Source of the DNA: Nitrososphaerota archaeon
GTDB lineage: Archaea > Thermoproteota > Nitrososphaeria > Nitrososphaerales > Nitrosopumilaceae
Direction of reading: 5' to 3'
Length of the DNA: 49,385 bases
Assembly: GCA_022574415.1 (NCBI GenBank)
Contig: JACZSC010000002.1
Coordinates: 1 to 49,385 of the forward strand
Below the pieces are notes generated by a model. The model was not told where the DNA came from, searched no databases, and saw nothing but the letters and a program-made list of their open reading frames with translations. Every line of letters begins with the position of its first letter. Positions within the stretch are counted from its first letter, which is position 1. The position numbers were made by a program, and so were the translations under genes. Below are positions 1-8,334 of this stretch, piece by piece.

Positions 1-74
1 AATTTGTATAATAATATTATTACAATTTAGAAAATTTGTATTAATGATTTGATGAATTTTGGTAGCTTTTTAGC

Positions 75-281
75 TCATGTCCAAGACTTTGGATCTTTTT
101 TCCAAACTCTTTTTCCATCAATATGGACTTGATCTTTCTCTTCAAAGACAGTATGCCATCTTCCATTAGGAGGGAAAATTTTGTTCATGTAATCAATCTT
201 TTCGTCAGTAGGTGACTTGTTCATCAAAGCTCCCCACTTCATATTTGGAATTTTTGGAAGAATTTCATTAATGTCTTTCAT
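75..281 (-). CDS. Small hypothetical protein, 68 aa
   Basis: I do not recognise this protein. It is hydrophilic, with no signal peptide or membrane segment, and is rich in Lys, Trp and Asp. It starts at an ATG only 15 nt after the stop codon of the 551-aa secreted protein upstream, so the two are probably co-transcribed. The sequence looks protein-like (four Trp residues, mixed charged composition) rather than random AT-rich translation. A conserved lineage-specific protein is likely, but no function can be given. Confidence 0.6.
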   Translation of the reverse strand: MKDINEILPKIPNMKWGALMNKSPTDEKIDYMNKIFPPNGRWHTVFEEKDQVHIDGKRVWKKDPKSWT

Positions 282-296
282 GATTTATCCTTGTTC

Positions 297-1952
297 TCAA
301 ACTGATATTATACCGTTCGCTATCAAATATTGTAAACCACCAGCAAAGTCTTCATCAGAAATCAATCCTTCTGACCACCAACCAGCGTTGTTTTTAACCC
401 AACCAGGAATTACTGATTCTGCGCCCTCTTGTCGTTCAGTTATTGGAACTTGGATGATTCCTTCTTTGATCATATATTCAATTCCAGACGCAAAGTCTTC
501 ATCAGAAATTTTTCCATCTGACCACCAGCCAGCGTTATTTTTAACCCAAACAGGAATTGAGATTTCTTGTGTGATTATTTCTTGCTTTGGAGGTTGGATT
601 CCACCAGGTCCTAATTCCAAAATACCCTCTGCAAGACCTGCATAGGTTTGATCATAGTTGATGCCCTGACCAAAAATTGCTACTTGAATTCTGTAAAGAT
701 CTTGAGATGGTATAGTTATTTGCTGAGTGTTAATGCCCTCCATTGCCATTATACCTGGATTATTTGGATCAGTGCCCATGTTTGAACTTAATTCCATGCC
801 ACTTTGATCAAAAAGACTGTATCCATAACGGATATCTTTCAAGAGAACTCCATTTTCATCAAAGAATGTAAATTCAAATGGAATTACATCGCCGCCACCA
901 AAACTACTTTCCCATGTAATTTTTACAATTGCGTCAGAATCTGATTTAATCTCGAGCGAATTTTTTTGAGTTGCTCCTTGAGGTACTAGTTTGAAAAGCA
1001 TGGTTGATTTATCATAATGGCTCGGACCTAACACATCGTTGATTCGTTTTAATTCGTTTCCTGAAACCATAAAGTGGATAATATTATTGTCTTTATCTGA
1101 ATATGGATCCACTATTATCACTCTACTATCAACCTGAACTCCATCAACGTATCCATTGAATGTACTTTCTGCACTGTATGGAGAAAAGCTTTTTGGGACT
1201 TTGACTTCTTCATGAACCACTTGAACTAGTGAAATATAGTCTGGGTTCCAATTGAAAGGCATATCAAATGAAATTGAATTGTCAGAATTTTTAAATTGAA
1301 AGTTTGATACATCGTCGTAATATGTTTTTATTACAACTGGGATCTCTTGAGCTTGTGCTTGTGGAATAATGAAATTTTGTTCCTGTGCAACACTTACAAA
1401 TGTATCATATCTTAGAGTTTGGGAAAGTAAAGTTCTAGAACTTGTAGCACCTATAACATCTACTCGTATATTGTAAAGTCCGCCTTTATCAAAAATTGGA
1501 CCTTTAATAACGCATCTTCCTTCATTCTGAACGTAACATGCTCCTGGAGCACTTGCATGTTCTGAACCTTGATATGTAGAACAATCAATTAGCCTTGGTT
1601 CCATACAACCAAAAACAGGTTTAACATGTACATTAAGAATTCCATCTACATCAAAATACAAATCTCTAGCCAAGAGTTCTCCACCACGCCAAATTTCAAC
1701 AAAAAGTGTTACCTTTTCAAAAGTTTCATCTGTTAATACATCAAAAAATCGAACTTGAATATTTGCTTCATCAATTTCGCCGACTGTAATGTCAGAAGGA
1801 TCTAATTGTGTACTTACTGTTACTTGTCTTCCTCCAAAGTTTAGTGGAGGTGCTTGATCCCCACCTAACCCATGACCAAAAACATTTTCAGCAAAAATTG
1901 GGATAGAGAAAATTCCAACTAATATGAAGAATAATGATAATCTAGATGACAA
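297..1952 (-). CDS. Secreted multidomain protein with two C-terminal WVKNNAGWWS repeats
   Basis: A 551-aa exported protein with an N-terminal hydrophobic signal (residues 5-22, ending near FAENVFG). An extracellular beta-rich region follows, with Cys116, Cys124, Cys139 and Cys147 that could form disulphides. A domain at about residues 206-345 also occurs in the PEFG protein at 5866-6801 (shared features: SNF, MPF-W, VVHEEV/IVHEEV, IVHFM/IIHFM). Two copies of a roughly 37-residue repeat close the protein, at about 466 and 515, each carrying WVKNNAGWWS, ISDEDF and a GII end. I know this repeat from thaumarchaeal surface proteins, where its role is not established. The start is TTG; a TATA-like CTTAAATAAGG lies about 25-35 nt upstream, which fits a leaderless transcript. 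Function unknown, probably cell-surface. Confidence 0.8.
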   Translation of the reverse strand: MSSRLSLFFILVGIFSIPIFAENVFGHGLGGDQAPPLNFGGRQVTVSTQLDPSDITVGEIDEANIQVRFFDVLTDETFEKVTLFVEIWRGGELLARDLYFDVDGILNVHVKPVFGCMEPRLIDCSTYQGSEHASAPGACYVQNEGRCVIKGPIFDKGGLYNIRVDVIGATSSRTLLSQTLRYDTFVSVAQEQNFIIPQAQAQEIPVVIKTYYDDVSNFQFKNSDNSISFDMPFNWNPDYISLVQVVHEEVKVPKSFSPYSAESTFNGYVDGVQVDSRVIIVDPYSDKDNNIIHFMVSGNELKRINDVLGPSHYDKSTMLFKLVPQGATQKNSLEIKSDSDAIVKITWESSFGGGDVIPFEFTFFDENGVLLKDIRYGYSLFDQSGMELSSNMGTDPNNPGIMAMEGINTQQITIPSQDLYRIQVAIFGQGINYDQTYAGLAEGILELGPGGIQPPKQEIITQEISIPVWVKNNAGWWSDGKISDEDFASGIEYMIKEGIIQVPITERQEGAESVIPGWVKNNAGWWSEGLISDEDFAGGLQYLIANGIISV

Positions 1953-2137
1953 TCATTTTTCAATGACTGGATTTCCTTATTTAAGTATACGAAGGAATTA
2001 TCAAATCTGAATTTTAATTGAAAATTCAAAGCCTTACTAATACAGAACAGAAAATTTTTAGAGTTTTTTGTATTAGATGCAGATTCTACACAATAATTCT
2101 AGTGAGACTTTTATTGATCCTCTCAAGTACAGATGCA

Positions 2138-2947
2138 ATGAAGATTCAAAATAAAGCAATTCTTCTAACGATACTCACTATAGGTGTTTTAAGTACTATA
2201 GCACCATCTGCGTTTGCAGCAGAGGTAATAGTGGAAAACGCACCAGGCGCATCTGTTCCAGGATGTGAAGAAACCAACGAATGTTTCCTTCCGTATGAAG
2301 TTAGCATTAACGTAGGGGATACCGTAACATGGGTAAATGACGACACTGCTGCTCATACAGCAACAGGTGGTTCCGCTTCAGATGGACCTTCTGGTGTTTT
2401 TGACAGCAGTCTGGTTTTAGCCGGTAGTTCATTCTCATTTACATTTAATGAAGCTGGTACATACGAATACTTCTGTATGGTTCACCCATGGATGGCAGGA
2501 GTTGTAATTGTAGGAGAAGCAATGGCCGAAGAAGGAGGAATCATGATTTCAATTGAGGCTGAACCAGCAGCAGCTGGTGAAACAACTGACGTTACAGTTA
2601 CTATCACAAATATGGATGGAAGTGCTACGGAACATGTCAACTATGACGTAATGGCTACACAAGGTAGTGATGTGATTCTAGACGAAAAAGGAGTACATGA
2701 CCATGATGGTGTAATGACACATACAACAATGGCATTACCTCTTGATGCTTCTAGTGAGATGCCAGTCGATGTTACTGTAACATTCAATGGGTTTGGAATA
2801 GATCCGCCATTTACTGGTCCAATAGGAGAAAGTAATACAATGCAAGTAGTACCAGAGTTTGGAACAATTGCAATGATGATTCTTGGAGTTAGCATTGTTA
2901 GCATTATAGCTCTGAGTGCAAAGTCTAGAGTAACACTAAAACTCTAA
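2138..2947 (+). CDS. Secreted plastocyanin-like blue copper protein with PEFG-type sorting signal
   Basis: A 269-aa cupredoxin, probably a small electron carrier outside the membrane, a class abundant in ammonia-oxidising archaea where copper proteins replace cytochromes. Residues 1-28 are a signal peptide ending APSAFAA. The cupredoxin domain (about 30-127) keeps type 1 copper ligands His73, Cys113, His116 and Met119 (motif YFCMVHPWM). A second beta-rich domain (about 133-235) contains a VHDHDG stretch. The C-terminus has PEFG at 239-242, a hydrophobic helix and a basic tail, the layout of the thaumarchaeal PEFG-CTERM sorting signal. The frame stays open upstream to 2018, but the extension is not signal-like and the ATG at 2138 directly precedes the signal peptide, so I chose that start. 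Confidence 0.9.
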   Translation: MKIQNKAILLTILTIGVLSTIAPSAFAAEVIVENAPGASVPGCEETNECFLPYEVSINVGDTVTWVNDDTAAHTATGGSASDGPSGVFDSSLVLAGSSFSFTFNEAGTYEYFCMVHPWMAGVVIVGEAMAEEGGIMISIEAEPAAAGETTDVTVTITNMDGSATEHVNYDVMATQGSDVILDEKGVHDHDGVMTHTTMALPLDASSEMPVDVTVTFNGFGIDPPFTGPIGESNTMQVVPEFGTIAMMILGVSIVSIIALSAKSRVTLKL

Positions 2948-2964
2948 ACCTATCTTTTCTTTTT

Positions 2965-3777
2965 CTATTTTATTATATTCAGAGATTTCATAGAGAGTGT
3001 TATTGCAAAGATGGCTATTGATACTAGAACAATAGTTCCAGATGGAGTGATATCAAAGACATAAGATGCTAAAATCCCTGCTACAACTGAAAATACTGCA
3101 AACCCTATTGACAAAAGAGCTGTTTGTTTGAAACCTCTTCCATACATTATAGCTGTAACGTTAGGTACGACAAAAAGGGCAGAGATTAACAAAATACCAA
3201 CAAGTTGAATTGAGGTTACTACGGTAATTCCGGCCAAGAATATAATCAGGTAGTTCAATTTCTCTACTGGAATACCGCTAACCTTAGCCTGTTCTTCATT
3301 AAATGTTGAATAAACTAATTGTCGGTAAAGTAGTAAAATTATTACTAAGATTACTCCTGTAAGCCCTAAAATCAGAATTGTGTCATTAGTACTAACTAGA
3401 AGAATACTTCCAAACAAGAAACTAAAGATATCAATCGTAAATCCGCCTGAAACACTAATCAAAACTAATCCGATTGCTATCCCAGCTGAAAGTAAAATAG
3501 CAACAGATGCATCGCCAGAAATTTTGAATCTATTTCTAATTCTTGTAATTACGAGAGCGCTACCAAGTGAAACTGCATAAGCAGTCCAAAGTGGATAAAT
3601 TCCAACCATCAAACCAAGTGCTATTCCTCCGAATGAAGAATGAGCTATTGCATCACCAAATAATGAATATCGTCTTAGAACCAAGAAAAGACCTACTACT
3701 GAACAAAGTATTGCGATAGCTATTCCTGATATGATTGCTCTTTGCATAAAGCCATAGGATAAAATTTCTAGAGTCAA
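2965..3777 (-). CDS. znuB: Zinc/manganese-type ABC transporter permease
   Basis: A 270-aa integral membrane protein of the ABC-3 family (ZnuB/MntB/TroC). It shows about eight hydrophobic segments and the family GDAIAHSSFGGIALG stretch near residues 36-50, which precedes the cytoplasmic loop that contacts the ATPase. Length matches the family. It starts with TTG in a TTGA overlap with the ATPase stop codon, indicating translational coupling. It is the last gene of a three-gene operon, binding protein-ATPase-permease. The metal cannot be decided from sequence; zinc or manganese is usual for this family. Confidence 0.9.
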   Translation of the reverse strand: MTLEILSYGFMQRAIISGIAIAILCSVVGLFLVLRRYSLFGDAIAHSSFGGIALGLMVGIYPLWTAYAVSLGSALVITRIRNRFKISGDASVAILLSAGIAIGLVLISVSGGFTIDIFSFLFGSILLVSTNDTILILGLTGVILVIILLLYRQLVYSTFNEEQAKVSGIPVEKLNYLIIFLAGITVVTSIQLVGILLISALFVVPNVTAIMYGRGFKQTALLSIGFAVFSVVAGILASYVFDITPSGTIVLVSIAIFAITLSMKSLNIIK

Positions 3778-4502
3778 TGTGTTTCGTGAAAATGCATATG
3801 TTGTTGCATCGATGCTTCAGAATATTGTTTTACAAGATTTTCATTTTCAAAGAACTCGTTTGAGGAACCATGGAAAAATAAAGTTTGGTTCAAACATGCT
3901 ACTTTGTTAACAAGTTTGTTCACTGCATCCATATCATGTGATGACCAAATTATTGTAATCTTTTCTTTTTTGTTTAATTCACGTAGAATACTATAGAATA
4001 TTTCACTACTTTGAACATCAACTCCCGCTACAGGTTCATCTAAGATCAGAATTTTTGGTTTATTCACAAGAGCTTTTGCTATAAAGACACGTTGTTGTTG
4101 TCCCCCAGATAGATCACCAATTCTTCTATTGCCAAGCTCATGCATCCAAACCTGTTGCAAGACTTGATCGATTATAGAATCATTAGAAGGATTTGTCCAT
4201 GCCATTCTAATAACATCTTTTACAGTTGCAGGAAAGTTTTTTTCAAAAACAGGTTTTTGTGGGACGTACCCAATTTGTTTCAAGTAGTTTCGTGATTGTT
4301 TAATGTCCTTCTCAAAAAATTTTATAGTGCCTTGGTAATTTGTTAAAATTCCTAGCATACATGAGAATAGGGTTGATTTTCCTGCTCCATTAGGCCCAAT
4401 TATGCCTAAAAAGTCGCCCTCGTTTATTGAAAAACTTAGATTATCAAGTGCTTTAACACCCGGATATTCCACTGTAAGATCATTTATCTCAACTATTTTC
4501 AA
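3774..4502 (-). CDS. znuC: Metal ABC transporter ATP-binding protein
   Basis: A 242-aa ABC ATPase that powers metal import together with the adjacent permease and binding protein. Walker A GPNGAGKST is at residues 36-44, the LSGGQ signature at 131-135, and Walker B ILILDEP at 151-157, followed by the switch SSHD. The extreme C-terminus is His-rich (HMHFHETH), which could bind metal, although this is inference. It starts with TTG in a TTGA overlap with the binding-protein gene and ends in a second TTGA overlap with the permease. Confidence 0.93.
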   Translation of the reverse strand: MKIVEINDLTVEYPGVKALDNLSFSINEGDFLGIIGPNGAGKSTLFSCMLGILTNYQGTIKFFEKDIKQSRNYLKQIGYVPQKPVFEKNFPATVKDVIRMAWTNPSNDSIIDQVLQQVWMHELGNRRIGDLSGGQQQRVFIAKALVNKPKILILDEPVAGVDVQSSEIFYSILRELNKKEKITIIWSSHDMDAVNKLVNKVACLNQTLFFHGSSNEFFENENLVKQYSEASMQQHMHFHETH

Positions 4503-5398
4503 TTACACAGCGCCTCCTTTAAGTTTGAAAGATTATTTTCCATCTTACTCAGATAGTTAGAATTTTCATCACCAACTTCAATTGGTGACAAAACCAGAAC
4601 TTTTGCACCAATTTCATTTGCTATCACTTGGGAAGTTCTGGTATCTAGTGCTTTCTCAGCAAAAATTACATCAATATTGAATTTTTTTGCTAGATTTATG
4701 ATTTGTTCAAGTGTTCTCAATGTTGGTTCTGAGTGAGAATCATTTGATCTTATGATTGTGTACTGATTCAAATCATATTGAATAGAAAAATATGAGAATG
4801 CATTGTGAAATGTAATAAAGTCTTTTTTGCATGCAGATAACTCATTTTTGATTTTAGTATCTAAGCTATCTAGTTTTGCTTGATAAGATTTTGCATTATC
4901 TCTATAGAATTTTTCATTTGTAGGATCAATTTTTACAAGTGCGTTGGCTATGTTTGTAACTTGAGTTTTTGCCATTACAGGATTTAGCCAAATATGTGGA
5001 TCCACACTAGAATGATCATTATTGATTAATGAAATACCTGTACTGGTATCTACAATCACAATACCAGAATTTATTGTATCAATGTCATCTACCCAACTTT
5101 CAAAACCAATACCATTGATAACAATGAGATTTGCTTCATACATTTTTTGAAGTTCATTAATTGTTGGTTCCCAATCATGTGGCTCTATTCCAGGTGGCAC
5201 TAACAATGAAACATGGACTTTGTTCTGACCAACTTGCTTTGTAAATTCGTAAAGTGGATAAAATGATGTCATTACAGAAATTTCTGTCGAATCTGTGGCA
5301 GCTGAAACAATTGATTGATCAGTGTTCCAAACAGCAAATGATAAAATTGGAATGATTGTGACTATTGCAATGATGGCAATCTTGGTTTGGTCGTCCAT
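4499..5398 (-). CDS. znuA: Metal ABC transporter substrate-binding protein (ZnuA/TroA type)
   Basis: A 299-aa solute-binding protein anchored by an N-terminal hydrophobic helix (about 7-24), acting outside the membrane to deliver metal to the permease. Likely metal ligands are His74 (EPHDWEP), His135 (DPHIWLNP) and His198 (FHNAFSYF), plus an acidic residue in the FAEKALDTR region. The long His-rich loop of many zinc-specific ZnuA proteins is missing; only NNDHSS occurs before DPHIW. Cys190 and the near-terminal Cys298 could pair. It starts at ATG and is the promoter-proximal gene of the operon, divergent from a NikR-like regulator 89 nt away. Zinc or manganese is the likely substrate; nickel or cobalt cannot be excluded. 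Confidence 0.88.
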   Translation of the reverse strand: MDDQTKIAIIAIVTIIPILSFAVWNTDQSIVSAATDSTEISVMTSFYPLYEFTKQVGQNKVHVSLLVPPGIEPHDWEPTINELQKMYEANLIVINGIGFESWVDDIDTINSGIVIVDTSTGISLINNDHSSVDPHIWLNPVMAKTQVTNIANALVKIDPTNEKFYRDNAKSYQAKLDSLDTKIKNELSACKKDFITFHNAFSYFSIQYDLNQYTIIRSNDSHSEPTLRTLEQIINLAKKFNIDVIFAEKALDTRTSQVIANEIGAKVLVLSPIEVGDENSNYLSKMENNLSNLKEALCN

Positions 5399-5487
5399 AC
5401 AAAAATTGGCTATTAATTATTAATAAATCTAAGAAAAGTTAATAATTTTAGTTATAAATTTATAAGAAATTTAATAACATCAAGCCC
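5399..5487. promoter_or_regulatory. Divergent promoter region between metal importer and NikR-like regulator
   Basis: An 89-nt AT-rich intergenic region. A perfect 14-bp palindrome, TTATAAATTTATAA, lies at 5452-5465, 23 nt before the regulator ATG, where a TATA box for a leaderless transcript would be. A second dyad (TTAAT-T-ATTAA, 5413-5423) lies 15-25 nt upstream of the importer start. These could be core promoter elements, operators for the regulator, or both. Confidence 0.55.
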
Positions 5488-5871
5488 ATGCCAATTGTTT
5501 CAATCTCTCTAAATGATGAGATTCTAGATGAATTGGATAAGCTGCAAAAATCAATGGGATTTTCTGGTAGGTCTGAAGCTATAAGGGCAGGTATCAGAAG
5601 TTTTGTTGCCGATGAAAAACAAAAGACAGAACTTTCTGGAAGTATTCATGCCATTCTACTAGTTGTTCACAATGACGAATTTGATCATATTGTTTCTGGA
5701 ATAAAACATAATTTTGAGGATCTAATTACCACACATTTACACAGTAAAATTGAAGGAGAGAAATGTATGGAACTTTTTGTAATGGCTGGAGAAGCTGAAA
5801 GAGTCTGTACGATTACAAAAGACTTTCAGACAAATAAAAAAATGGATACTGTAAAGCTTGTAACTTTATGA
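5488..5871 (+). CDS. NikR-like ribbon-helix-helix metal-responsive regulator
   Basis: A 127-aa transcription regulator with an N-terminal ribbon-helix-helix DNA-binding domain (about 1-42, starting MPIVSISLNDEILDELDKL) and a C-terminal ACT-like metal-sensing domain (about 53-127). Candidate metal ligands are His74, His83, His85 and Cys93 in the stretch KHNFEDLITTHLHSKIEGEKC. This resembles the E. coli NikR site (His76, His87, His89, Cys95), but the spacing from the second HxH histidine to Cys is 8 instead of 6. It is divergent from the ZnuABC-type operon, so it probably represses that operon or itself in response to metal. Which metal it senses is uncertain; NikR homologues usually sense nickel. 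Confidence 0.85.
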   Translation: MPIVSISLNDEILDELDKLQKSMGFSGRSEAIRAGIRSFVADEKQKTELSGSIHAILLVVHNDEFDHIVSGIKHNFEDLITTHLHSKIEGEKCMELFVMAGEAERVCTITKDFQTNKKMDTVKLVTL

Positions 5872-6801
5872 AAAATTCAATTTAGATAAAGAATTTCTTT
5901 TACTAATAAAAATCATAGAGGCAATAGAGAGAATAAGTATCATGCTTATAATAGAACCAAATTCTGGTACCACAACGATTCCAAATTCAGTATCTAAATT
6001 AGTTCCTCGAATGTTTTCAAATCTAATAATTGTGGGGCCTGTTTGACTTTCTGAGAAAGTAAATTCTTCAAAATCGCCACCAACTACTGCATTACCAGAT
6101 GTTCTATAGATTTCTTTTCCACTCTGAAGGATTACAAAATCATAGGCAGAATGCTGTAAATTATCTCCAGTTGTTCCATCCCTTATGGTAAAAATAAAAA
6201 TTATCTTTTTTCCAGGTTCAATTTCAATTGGATCCCAAGTAAGATCAACTTGAAATTCTTCATATTGTGTTAATGCAATCATTGGAAATTGAATTTCCGT
6301 ACCCACAGTTAATGTGAATACAATATAATCGGGTAATTCTGTATTAGATTTTTTTTGTTCATTTTTTAAATAGCGAAGATGATCTTCTAGTAACATAAAG
6401 TGTACTATTCTTTCATTCTCTTCGGTATAATCATCAACTGTTACTGATGATTTGAAAAGCTCAATGCCATTAACTTTCCCAATATAACTTGGACCTGTAA
6501 ACTCTTCAAAATCCTTTGGAAAATGAACCTCTTCATGAACAATTGGGATTTGCGAGATAGATTTTTCACTCCAGTCAAAGGGCATTGAAAAAGTAACAAT
6601 TTTTTTTTCAGAATCATACTCAAAATTTGAAATCTTGCCAAAATAGGATTTCATACGAAAATTTACATCATTTCCTTGTCCGTCTTTTTGAAGATGGGTT
6701 ACGGTTTCAATAAGACCAAAAGCGGGTTCAAATGGAATAAAAAAAGCACCTAAAATTATCAAAAGAAGGATCATGGGAGAGAATACTTTGTTTTCTTTCA
6801 T
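5866..6801 (-). CDS. Secreted protein with PEFG-type C-terminal sorting signal
   Basis: A 311-aa exported protein. It has a hydrophobic N-terminal signal (about 8-29, ending EPAFG). A domain at about 35-150 is homologous to residues 206-345 of the 551-aa secreted protein near the window start. PEFG at 279-282 is followed by a hydrophobic helix and a basic tail, as in the blue copper protein. I chose the ATG at 6801 because it places the signal peptide at the N-terminus; a TTG six codons upstream is the alternative. Its 3' end overlaps the convergent NikR-like gene by 6 nt. Probably cell-surface; no enzymatic motif seen. Confidence 0.8.
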   Translation of the reverse strand: MKENKVFSPMILLLIILGAFFIPFEPAFGLIETVTHLQKDGQGNDVNFRMKSYFGKISNFEYDSEKKIVTFSMPFDWSEKSISQIPIVHEEVHFPKDFEEFTGPSYIGKVNGIELFKSSVTVDDYTEENERIVHFMLLEDHLRYLKNEQKKSNTELPDYIVFTLTVGTEIQFPMIALTQYEEFQVDLTWDPIEIEPGKKIIFIFTIRDGTTGDNLQHSAYDFVILQSGKEIYRTSGNAVVGGDFEEFTFSESQTGPTIIRFENIRGTNLDTEFGIVVVPEFGSIISMILILSIASMIFISKRNSLSKLNFS

Positions 6802-6851
6802 AGTATAGAAATTACTCAATTTGTGGGAGATATATGGGATACGATAAAATT

Positions 6852-7781
6852 CTAAAATCCGTTTTTGTTTAGAATTAACCCTAACAAAGCTGCTCTTGTG
6901 TATTTTCCATATTCAGCTTGCTCAAAATATTTTGCCTGTTTTGTGTTATCAACATCGGTTGAAATTTCATCGAGTCGTGGTAATGGATGTAAAATGATTG
7001 CGTTGTCCTTCATTTTTTGTAACATATCTAATCCAATGATGTAACTTCCCTTTACTTTGAGGTATTCTTCTTCATCTGGAAATCTTTCTTTTTGAATTCT
7101 TGTAACATATAGCACATCTAAATCGTCTATGTATTCATCAATGTTTGTTGATTCTGTAAATGATAATCGTTTTTTAATTTCATACACTGAATCAGGTCTT
7201 ACTTTCAAAGTTTCTGGAGATATCAAATGTACCTCAACGTCATAATGTCCTAATGCGTACAAGAGTGAGTAGACAGTTCTACCATACTTTAGATCACCGA
7301 TAATTCCAATTTTTAATCCATCAATCTTTTTCTTTTCTTTTCTAATTGTAAACAGGTCCTGAATTGCTTGTGTGGGATGTTCCTCTGTTCCACTTCCACC
7401 ATTGATTACTGGTTTTGTTGATACTTCAGCAGCAAATCTACTAGAACCATCAAGATTGTGTCTTAAGACTAGAACATCTGAATAAATGGACATAATTTTT
7501 ACAGTATCAGCAAGACTTTCTCCTTTTTGTGTTGAGGAGGATGCAATATCTGCAATTCCCAATGAAGTTCCTCCCAATGATGCCATAGCCGCTTGAAAAC
7601 TAAGACGAGTTCTAGTACTTGGTTCAAAAAACAAATAACCTAAAGTTTTTCCTCTAGCAATTTCTCGTCGTTGGTTTGGATCCATTTGAATAATTTTTTC
7701 TGTGGCATCAAAAATTGTTTCAAATTTTTGTTTATCTAAATCACGTACAGAAATAATATCCTTTTGAAAAAACTCGTTCAT
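6852..7781 (-). CDS. pyrB: Aspartate carbamoyltransferase catalytic subunit
   Basis: Catalyses carbamoyl phosphate + aspartate to N-carbamoylaspartate, the committed step of pyrimidine synthesis. The 309-aa protein keeps the carbamoyl-phosphate loop FFEPSTRTRLSF, the GGSGTEEHPTQAIQD motif of the carbamoyl/aspartate domain hinge, and HPLPRLDEIS near the C-terminus. Length is normal. I chose the ATG at 7781; a TTG at 7790 adds three codons but would leave almost no room for a promoter. Its regulatory partner pyrI is divergent and only 40 nt away instead of downstream in an operon. Confidence 0.95.
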   Translation of the reverse strand: MNEFFQKDIISVRDLDKQKFETIFDATEKIIQMDPNQRREIARGKTLGYLFFEPSTRTRLSFQAAMASLGGTSLGIADIASSSTQKGESLADTVKIMSIYSDVLVLRHNLDGSSRFAAEVSTKPVINGGSGTEEHPTQAIQDLFTIRKEKKKIDGLKIGIIGDLKYGRTVYSLLYALGHYDVEVHLISPETLKVRPDSVYEIKKRLSFTESTNIDEYIDDLDVLYVTRIQKERFPDEEEYLKVKGSYIIGLDMLQKMKDNAIILHPLPRLDEISTDVDNTKQAKYFEQAEYGKYTRAALLGLILNKNGF

Positions 7782-7821
7782 ATCTTTCAATGATATATAC
7801 GGGCAGTATACATACTATTTC
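7782..7821. promoter_or_regulatory. Compact divergent pyrB/pyrI promoter
   Basis: Only 40 nt separate the pyrB and pyrI start codons. A TATA-like GATATATAC at 7792-7800 sits 22-30 nt before pyrI, and GTATGTATAC (minus strand, 7806-7815) sits 25-34 nt before pyrB. Each box is therefore nearer the other gene's start, so the two initiation complexes would physically overlap. Confidence 0.55.
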
Positions 7822-8283
7822 ATGCAAGGTTCAGAGTTACTTGTTCGTCGTATCAAGGAGGGAACAGTAATTGATCATATTGATGAAGGTAAAGGTCTCC
7901 AAGTTTTGGATGCTCTTGGGATAAATGGAAGAGATGGTAGTCTCATTACAATTGCTCTTAACGTTCCTAGTGCAAAGTACAAGAAAAAAGACATAATCAA
8001 AGTAGAAAACAAATTTCTAAAGGATGATGATACAAACAAACTTGCTGTGATATCTCCAAAAGCTACTGTAAATATTATCAAAAATTATAAATTGGTTGAA
8101 AAAAGGCGTGTTGCCTTACCTGCTGAAATAGATAGAATTTTTCGTTGTTCAAATCCTGAGTGTATCACAAATAGTGCTGAACATATTGAATCAATAATGG
8201 ATGTAATGGACAAAGAAGGTCGTGTACTAAAATGCCGATACTGCGGAAGAATTCTAGATGTCAACCAACTGAAGTATAACTAA
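7822..8283 (+). CDS. pyrI: Aspartate carbamoyltransferase regulatory subunit
   Basis: A 153-aa regulatory chain that binds nucleotide effectors and holds PyrB trimers together. The N-terminal allosteric domain includes GTVIDHIDEGKGLQVLDAL. The C-terminal zinc domain has the four structural cysteines as CSNPEC and CRYC. Length is typical. It starts at ATG with a TATA-like ATATATAC about 22-30 nt upstream, suggesting a leaderless mRNA. It is divergent from pyrB. Confidence 0.95.
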   Translation: MQGSELLVRRIKEGTVIDHIDEGKGLQVLDALGINGRDGSLITIALNVPSAKYKKKDIIKVENKFLKDDDTNKLAVISPKATVNIIKNYKLVEKRRVALPAEIDRIFRCSNPECITNSAEHIESIMDVMDKEGRVLKCRYCGRILDVNQLKYN

Positions 8284-8334
8284 AATTCAAATTTTAGATT
8301 AATTTAATTTCTTATTAGGAAATAATTTTTTGAA

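Noticed and set aside
1-28. AT-rich dyad around TAATAATATTATTA
   Set aside because: Perfect palindrome, but at the window edge and made only of A and T; no gene context is visible, so not called as an operator or terminator.
217-645. 142-aa plus-strand open frame near the window start
   Set aside because: It is antisense to the repeat-containing C-terminus of the 551-aa secreted protein, whose motifs are clear; its own internal repetition only mirrors those repeats.
2018-2137. 40-codon upstream extension of the blue copper gene
   Set aside because: The extension lacks signal-peptide character and would bury the real signal peptide that starts at ATG 2138.
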